64,000 nucleotides of DNA from JACOTK01 sp963743945. Its GTDB lineage: Bacteria; Actinomycetota; Acidimicrobiia; Acidimicrobiales; CADCSY01. Below the pieces are notes generated by a model. It did not search any database. It was not told where the DNA came from and saw only the letters and a program-made list of their open reading frames with translations. This document shows, piece after piece, positions 59,423 through 64,000 of the stretch. The translations under genes were made by a program, and so were the position numbers. Location: assembly GCA_963743945.1 (NCBI GenBank), contig CAVURO010000001.1:1-64000 (forward strand), in the 5' to 3' direction. How positions within the stretch are numbered: position 1 is the stretch's first letter; each line of letters starts with the position of its first letter.

Positions 59423-60381
59423 CGGCGACCCGCACCGCCACCTTTGTCATCACCCATCGCACGACCTACACGTACGACCACGACGTGGTTGCCGGGTACA
59501 ACGTGGCTCACCTCGTGCCGCGCTCGTTCCCGGGCCAGTCGTGCCTTCGGAGCACGGTGTCGGTCGACCCCGAGCCCGATGACATGATCGAACGTGGCGA
59601 CTACTTCGGGAACCGCATGACCTGGTTCTCCCTCCACCGACCGCACCGCTCCCTCGAGGTCACCGCGTCGAGCCACGTGAGGAGGAGCCTCGGTGCATGC
59701 GACGCCGTCGGGAGGGACGTCGAGAAGGACGTCGAGAAGGACGTCGGAGACGACCGGGAGACCTGGCGGGATTCACTGGACCGCCTCCACCGGGACCCGG
59801 ATCCCGAAAACTTCTCCGCCCGGGAGTTCGCGGGCGAGACGTCACGCGCACCGCACCTGCCCACGCTGCGCGACTATGCCCGGACCTCCTTCGTGACCGG
59901 TCGATCGCTGATGGACGCAGCAGGTGATCTCTGCGGTCGCATCCATTCGGACTACCTCTACATGCCGGGCGCCACCACCACCTCGACGCCTCTGCACCAG
60001 GTCATCGCGGAACGACAGGGCGTCTGTCAGGACTTCGTTCACCTGGGCATCGCCTGTCTGCGCAGCATGGGCGTACCGGCTCGATACGTCAGCGGCTACC
60101 TCGAGACCGTGGCTCCACCCGGCACCGAGAAGCTCGTCGGCATGGATGCCTCACACGCATGGCTCGCATTCTTCGTGCCTGGCGCCGGGTGGTTCGATCT
60201 CGACCCCACCAACAACAAGGTTCCCGACGAGCGGTACATCACGACGGCCTGGGGTAGGGACTACGAGGACGTCGTGCCTCTCAAAGGTGTGGTCTTCTCG
60301 AAGGCGACGGTCCACGCCCTCTCGGTCGCCGTCGATGTCGTTCGCCTGGAGGAGACCGGACAGGAGCCCGAGCCCAACTGA
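59419..60381 (+). CDS. Transglutaminase-like cysteine protease
   Basis: A 320-residue transglutaminase-fold protein, with an N-terminal beta domain (TATFVITHRTTYTYDHDVVA). The active site is complete: Cys in IAERQGVCQDFVHLGIACLR, His in MDASHAWLAFFVPGAGWFDL and Asp in DLDPTNNKV. These proteins are predicted proteases or amidases that act with ATP-grasp/alpha-E enzymes, perhaps removing or transferring the product. A charged, repeated EKDVEKDV section lies in a loop. The ATG overlaps the upstream stop (ATGA). Confidence 0.88.
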   Translation: MTATRTATFVITHRTTYTYDHDVVAGYNVAHLVPRSFPGQSCLRSTVSVDPEPDDMIERGDYFGNRMTWFSLHRPHRSLEVTASSHVRRSLGACDAVGRDVEKDVEKDVGDDRETWRDSLDRLHRDPDPENFSAREFAGETSRAPHLPTLRDYARTSFVTGRSLMDAAGDLCGRIHSDYLYMPGATTTSTPLHQVIAERQGVCQDFVHLGIACLRSMGVPARYVSGYLETVAPPGTEKLVGMDASHAWLAFFVPGAGWFDLDPTNNKVPDERYITTAWGRDYEDVVPLKGVVFSKATVHALSVAVDVVRLEETGQEPEPN

Positions 60382-60427
60382 GTCAACTGGTCGACACCGT
60401 CGTCGGGGCGCCTGAATCGCTCGCCGC

Positions 60428-60661
60428 TCAGTCCCCATCCCATTCGCCGTGCCCACGATCCTCGAGCAGATGGGCGGCCTTCTCGACGGCCCGCCGGGCT
60501 CGGGTGAGGCGCCGCTCCAATTCCGGAGCGGCGGTCTCGCCCGCCTCCGCTGCCTCGCGAAGCCGGGTGAAGGCGAGGTCGCCAAGTTCCTCGGCCAAGC
60601 CCACCAGCCGTGCATGAAGGTCGTCGATCGCGCCATCCCCACTCCCTGCTTTCACGTTCAC
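60428..60661 (-). CDS. Small helical protein
   Basis: A 77-residue, Glu/Arg/Leu-rich protein with a predicted coiled coil (IDDLHARLVGLAEELGDLAF; LREAAEAGETAAPELERRLT; RARRAVEKAAHLLED). The regular heptad-like pattern argues that it is coded, not a random frame. GTG start, no clear ribosome site. It is convergent with the transglutaminase gene. Function unknown. Confidence 0.5.
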   Translation of the reverse strand: MNVKAGSGDGAIDDLHARLVGLAEELGDLAFTRLREAAEAGETAAPELERRLTRARRAVEKAAHLLEDRGHGEWDGD

Positions 60662-60811
60662 TGCCTAGCAGAGACCGAAGGCGGTGAACCAGAGATCCAT
60701 CGACGAGCCTCGAATCGGTGCTCGATGGGCAGGCCCGGGGGTCCTCCATCGCAAGGCCCGAACCAGCCGCGGCGCCGGCGCATCCGATCGAGCGGATAAT
60801 CTCCTGCCACC

Positions 60812-60862
60812 CACGCGGACAGACCACGCGGACAGACCACACGGACAGACCACACGGACAGA
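60812..60862. repeat. Four tandem 13-bp units just before the acyl-CoA ligase gene
   Basis: CACGCGGACAGAC twice, CACACGGACAGAC, then CACACGGACAGA, running into the GAAGGAG ribosome site. The rest of the 60662-60872 gap shows no gene. Confidence 0.85.
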
Positions 60863-60872
60863 AGGAGCAGCG

Positions 60873-62417
60873 GTGTACCCCGGCACGCACGCACGAACGT
60901 TTCCCGACAAGGCCGCCCTCATCATGGCATCGAGCGGCGAGGTGGTGACCTATCGAGAGCTGGATGAGCGCTCGAACCGCCTTGCTCAACTGCTCTGGTC
61001 CCGTGGGCTTCGTCCGGGTGACCACATCGCCATCTTCATGGAGAACCACCCGCGCTACTTCGAGGTGGCATGGGCGGCGCTCCGATCAGGGCTGTACCTC
61101 ACGACCGTCAACTCCTACCTCACCGCCCCCGAGGTCGCCCATATCGTCGAGGACTGCGACGCCCAGGCGTTCGTCACCTCCGCAGCCCTGGCGAAGCCGG
61201 CAGCGGAGGCCATCGCCGGCGCGCCGGCGCACCTTCACACCCGGCTGGTGGTCGATGACGACGCCGAGGGCTTCGAGCGCTACGAGGACGCCATCGCTGC
61301 GTACCCGGCCGACCCACTTGCCGAGGAACCGCTCGGCGACTTCATGCTCTACAGCTCGGGCACGACCGGCAAACCCAAGGGCATCAAGCGCCCGTCGTCG
61401 AACGGTAGGGCCGCAGACGGTGTCGGCATGGCGGCGATGCTGGGAAGCATGTTCAACATCACGCCCGAAAGCATCTACCTCTCACCGGCTCCGCTGTACC
61501 ACTCGGCTCCGATCACGTTCTCGACCGCGGTGCAGAGCATCGGCGGCACCGTGGTGTGCATGGAGCACTTCGACGCGTTGGCCTCCCTCGAAGCCATCGA
61601 ACGCTACCGGTGCAACCGGGCCCAATTCGTCCCGACGATGTTCGTCCGCATGCTCAAGCTTCCCGAGGCCGAGCGCCTCGCCCACGACGTGTCCAGCATG
61701 GAGGTCGCGATCCACGCGGCCGCCCCGTGTCCCGTCGAGGTGAAGCGACAGATGATGGACTGGTGGGGTCCGGTCATCCACGAGTACTACGGCGCGACCG
61801 AGATGAGCGGCATCACCCTCGTCACCCCCGAGGAGTGGCTCGCCCGCCCCGGCACCGTGGGCAGGTCGGCGCTCGGCACGATCCACATACTCGATGACGA
61901 CGGCAACGAGCTTCCGCCGGGCGAGGCCGGCACCATCTGGTTCGAGCGTGGGGGAAGCTTCGAGTACCACAACGATCCGGAGAAGACTGCCGAGTCGCGC
62001 AACCACGATGGTTTCACCGCGGTGGGCGATGTCGGCTACGTCGACGAGGACGGCTACCTGTACCTCACCGACCGCAAGGCCTACATGGTCATCTCGGGTG
62101 GTGTGAACATCTACCCCCAGGAAGCCGAGAACGTGTTGACGATGCATCCCAAGGTCTACGACGTCGCAGTCTTCGGCGTGCCCAACGCCGAGTTCGGCGA
62201 AGAGGTCAAGGCCGTCGTGCAGCCGATCGACCAATCGACCGCCGGGCCCGATCTCGAGGAGGAGTTGCTGGCGTACTGCCGTGAGCAACTCGCACACTAC
62301 AAGTGCCCCCGCACCATCGATTTCGACCCGGAGCTGCCGAGGCTCCCGACGGGCAAGCTGTACAAGCGCGAGATCAAGGATCGATACTGGAGCGGCCACG
62401 CGACCCGCATCGTCTGA
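60873..62417 (+). CDS. Acyl-CoA synthetase (AMP-forming ligase, FadD-like)
   Basis: A 514-residue ANL-superfamily ligase that activates a carboxylic acid with ATP and CoA. The ATP loop is MLYSSGTTGKPKGIKRP, the second motif HEYYGATEMSGITLVTPEEW, the hinge LYLTDRKAYMVISGGVNIYP and the catalytic Lys in LPTGKLYKREIKDRY. GTG 60873 is chosen because GAAGGAG lies just upstream; the open frame begins earlier (60684) in repeats. Substrate unknown; steroid or fatty-acid side chains are typical for this branch. Confidence 0.9.
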   Translation: MYPGTHARTFPDKAALIMASSGEVVTYRELDERSNRLAQLLWSRGLRPGDHIAIFMENHPRYFEVAWAALRSGLYLTTVNSYLTAPEVAHIVEDCDAQAFVTSAALAKPAAEAIAGAPAHLHTRLVVDDDAEGFERYEDAIAAYPADPLAEEPLGDFMLYSSGTTGKPKGIKRPSSNGRAADGVGMAAMLGSMFNITPESIYLSPAPLYHSAPITFSTAVQSIGGTVVCMEHFDALASLEAIERYRCNRAQFVPTMFVRMLKLPEAERLAHDVSSMEVAIHAAAPCPVEVKRQMMDWWGPVIHEYYGATEMSGITLVTPEEWLARPGTVGRSALGTIHILDDDGNELPPGEAGTIWFERGGSFEYHNDPEKTAESRNHDGFTAVGDVGYVDEDGYLYLTDRKAYMVISGGVNIYPQEAENVLTMHPKVYDVAVFGVPNAEFGEEVKAVVQPIDQSTAGPDLEEELLAYCREQLAHYKCPRTIDFDPELPRLPTGKLYKREIKDRYWSGHATRIV

Positions 62418-62477
62418 TCCGCCGAGCCCAGGTCGCGTGCCGGTGCAGGTGGGTCAACCGGCGCCGGCCGCACGCCC

Positions 62478-62483
62478 TACGCT
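62478..62483 (+). promoter_or_regulatory. -10 box, leaderless start of the M20 dipeptidase gene
   Basis: TACGCT ends six bases before ATG 62490, selecting it over GTG 62484. Confidence 0.45.
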
Positions 62484-62489
62484 GTGATC

Positions 62490-63902
62490 ATGGCTTCCGA
62501 CGAACTGCGCCTCGCGGCCTGGATGGAGGCAAATCGCCCCCGCATCACCGCCACCCTTCTCGACTGGCTGCGCATCCCGTCGATATCCGCACAGAGCGAC
62601 CATGCCGCTGACGTTCGTCGATCGGCCGACCTGTGCGCCTCGCTGATGGTCGAGGCCGGCCTGGAACAGGTCGCCGTGCTCCCAACCCCCGGAGCGCCTG
62701 CCGTCTACGGCGAGTGGCTGCACGCGGGCCCATTCGCTCCGACCGTCCTGGTCTACGGCCACCACGACGTGCAGCCCGTCGACCCGCTCGAGGAGTGGAC
62801 GAGCCCGCCCTTCGATCCCGTCATCGTCAACGGCGAGTGTCGAGCCCGAGGAGCGATCGACGACAAGGGCCAGGTGCTCTACGAGATCGAGGCCGTGCGT
62901 GGCCTGCTCGAGGTCGACGGCACGATCCCGGTCAACCTGAAGTTCCTGATCGAGGGCGAGGAGGAGATCGGAAGCCCACATTTCGAGTCCCTGCTGCGCG
63001 ACGAGGCCACCCGCTTGCGGTGTGACGCGATCGTCGTGTCCGACACCGGCATGTGGGCTCCCTCGTTTCCGTCGACCTGCGTCGGGATGCGGGGCCTGAT
63101 CGGCTACGACCTGCACATCCGAACCGCCGATGCCGACCTGCACTCCGGCGTATTCGGTGGCGCGGTTGCCAACAGCACCCACGTGCTCGCCCGGATCGTC
63201 GCAGCGCTGCACGACGACGAGGGACGGGTTCGCGTTCCCGGCTTCTACGACCACGTTCGGCCGATCGACGACCTGGAGCGCGCATCGCTCGACGCTCTGC
63301 CCTTCGCAGACTTCATGTTCCAGGAGCTGGCCGGCTCGCGCCGACTCGAGGGCGAGTCGGGTCACGGAACGCTCGAACGCATCGGCTACCGACCCACCGC
63401 AGAGGTCACCGGCATCACCAGCGGCTACACGGGCGAGGGAATCAAGACCATCGTCGCCGCCGAGGGTCGGGCCAAGCTGACCTTTCGTCTCGTTCCCGAT
63501 CAACAACCCGACGTGATCGACCGCTGTGTCCGTGACTGGCTTGCATCGACGATTCCCGAGGGCGTCGAGTTCTCGCTCGGCGCGGAGGGTGCAGTCGCGC
63601 CGTTCCTGACCCCAACCGACCATCCGGCGATGGGCGCCCTGTGTCGAGCCATCGAACGGGTCTGGGGAGTGACGCCCCTCTTCACTCGGGAAGGCGGAAG
63701 CGGTCCGGAGGAGACACTGGGCCGGGTGCTCGACGCACCGCTGCTGTTCCTCGGCGTGGGACTTCCCGGCGACCGCATCCATGCCCCCAACGAGCGGATG
63801 GTGATGGATCAGTTCTGGAAGGGCCTGTTGGCTGCGGGCGAGCTGTGGCACGAGCTCGCCGCCATCTCGTTCGTTGGTCCCTCATCGGAAAGGTCGACAT
63901 GA
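62490..63902 (+). CDS. M20-family dipeptidase
   Basis: A 470-residue metallopeptidase of the M20 (CNDP-like) group. The zinc ligands are in VLVYGHHDVQPVDPLEEWTS, RGAIDDKGQVLYEIEAVRGL and FLIEGEEEIGSPHFESLLRD, and the final His motif is GDRIHAPNERMVMDQFWKGL. The dimerisation domain holds LHIRTADADLHSGVFGGAVA and the Arg/Asn motif GRAKLTFRLVPDQQPD. It would cleave dipeptides. It overlaps the next gene by four bases and is not linked to the amidohydrolase at 17.3 kb. Confidence 0.9.
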   Translation: MASDELRLAAWMEANRPRITATLLDWLRIPSISAQSDHAADVRRSADLCASLMVEAGLEQVAVLPTPGAPAVYGEWLHAGPFAPTVLVYGHHDVQPVDPLEEWTSPPFDPVIVNGECRARGAIDDKGQVLYEIEAVRGLLEVDGTIPVNLKFLIEGEEEIGSPHFESLLRDEATRLRCDAIVVSDTGMWAPSFPSTCVGMRGLIGYDLHIRTADADLHSGVFGGAVANSTHVLARIVAALHDDEGRVRVPGFYDHVRPIDDLERASLDALPFADFMFQELAGSRRLEGESGHGTLERIGYRPTAEVTGITSGYTGEGIKTIVAAEGRAKLTFRLVPDQQPDVIDRCVRDWLASTIPEGVEFSLGAEGAVAPFLTPTDHPAMGALCRAIERVWGVTPLFTREGGSGPEETLGRVLDAPLLFLGVGLPGDRIHAPNERMVMDQFWKGLLAAGELWHELAAISFVGPSSERST

Positions 63903-64000
63903 ATCCCTCCGTTCCCGAGGACCTCCACGAATGGCTCTCCTTCGAGGATGTGGCGGAGGCCCGCACCTGGATGTTCGACGTCACCTTCCTGTTGAGCCGA
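63899..64000 (+). CDS. Start of an unidentified gene, truncated by the window end
   Basis: Only 34 residues are seen (MNPSVPEDLHEWLSFEDVAE and ARTWMFDVTFLLSR). The ATG overlaps the dipeptidase stop (ATGA), so it is co-translated. No family can be named from this piece. Confidence 0.6.
   Translation, partial: MNPSVPEDLHEWLSFEDVAEARTWMFDVTFLLSR

Overview
The window is GC-rich, densely coded actinobacterial chromosome. The Pup-proteasome set (pup, prcBA, dop, pafA, pafBC, ARC/Mpa ATPase), a fused FbiC for the F420 chromophore, TatA/TatC beside a HelY-type helicase, DUF3866 and a DUF4193-type acidic zinc protein all point to Actinomycetota. An Acidimicrobiia-like lineage is my best guess, but it is an inference. 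Many genes have a TANNNT -10 box only 6-9 bases before the start codon, so leaderless transcripts seem common, while internal operon genes use Shine-Dalgarno sites or 1-4 base overlaps.

Layout. 1-4 kb is accessory DNA: a tRNA 3' end, a frameshifted tyrosine integrase, small orphan genes and a decayed gene with a DUF3883-like end. 4-13.6 kb holds a lipoprotein gene, an ABC1/UbiB kinase, an SCP2-like protein, a protein with a Gly-X-Y repeat, two crotonases, NUDIX and GNAT genes, the DUF4193-like protein and a RecB/Cas4-like nuclease. 13.6-20 kb carries a LysM transglycosylase, a tandem ThyX-like protein, lspA, an M20 amidohydrolase, an alcohol dehydrogenase and a lipid-kinase-like C-terminal domain.

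20-39 kb, almost all on the minus strand, is a protein quality-control and export neighbourhood: helY, tatC, tatA, lepB, pafC, pafB, DUF3866, pafA, prcA, prcB, pup, dop, arc. It resembles the order in Mycobacterium. A plus-strand phosphodiesterase, esterase and ferredoxin interrupt it. Upstream of arc lie a MarP-like protease, trmI, a TtuA-like tRNA thiolase and a small ThiS/TtuB-like sulfur carrier. Together these suggest coupled m1A58 and 2-thio-T54 tRNA modification.

41-50.6 kb has small membrane proteins, a DacB-type peptidase, a TetR plus ADP-forming acyl-CoA synthetase pair, DUF983, and transketolase-transaldolase. 50.7-64 kb has fbiC, a LOG-family gene, and a four-gene cluster of circularly permuted ATP-grasp, alpha-E, ATP-grasp/alpha-E fusion and transglutaminase-like protein. 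This is a predicted but poorly characterised amide-bond-forming system. An acyl-CoA ligase and an M20 dipeptidase follow, and a truncated gene runs off the end.

Single-base frameshifts occur in the integrase, NUDIX, MarP-like and transketolase genes. Because transketolase is normally core, some of these may be assembly errors. Short tandem repeats (10-18 bp) recur at gene ends and in linkers.
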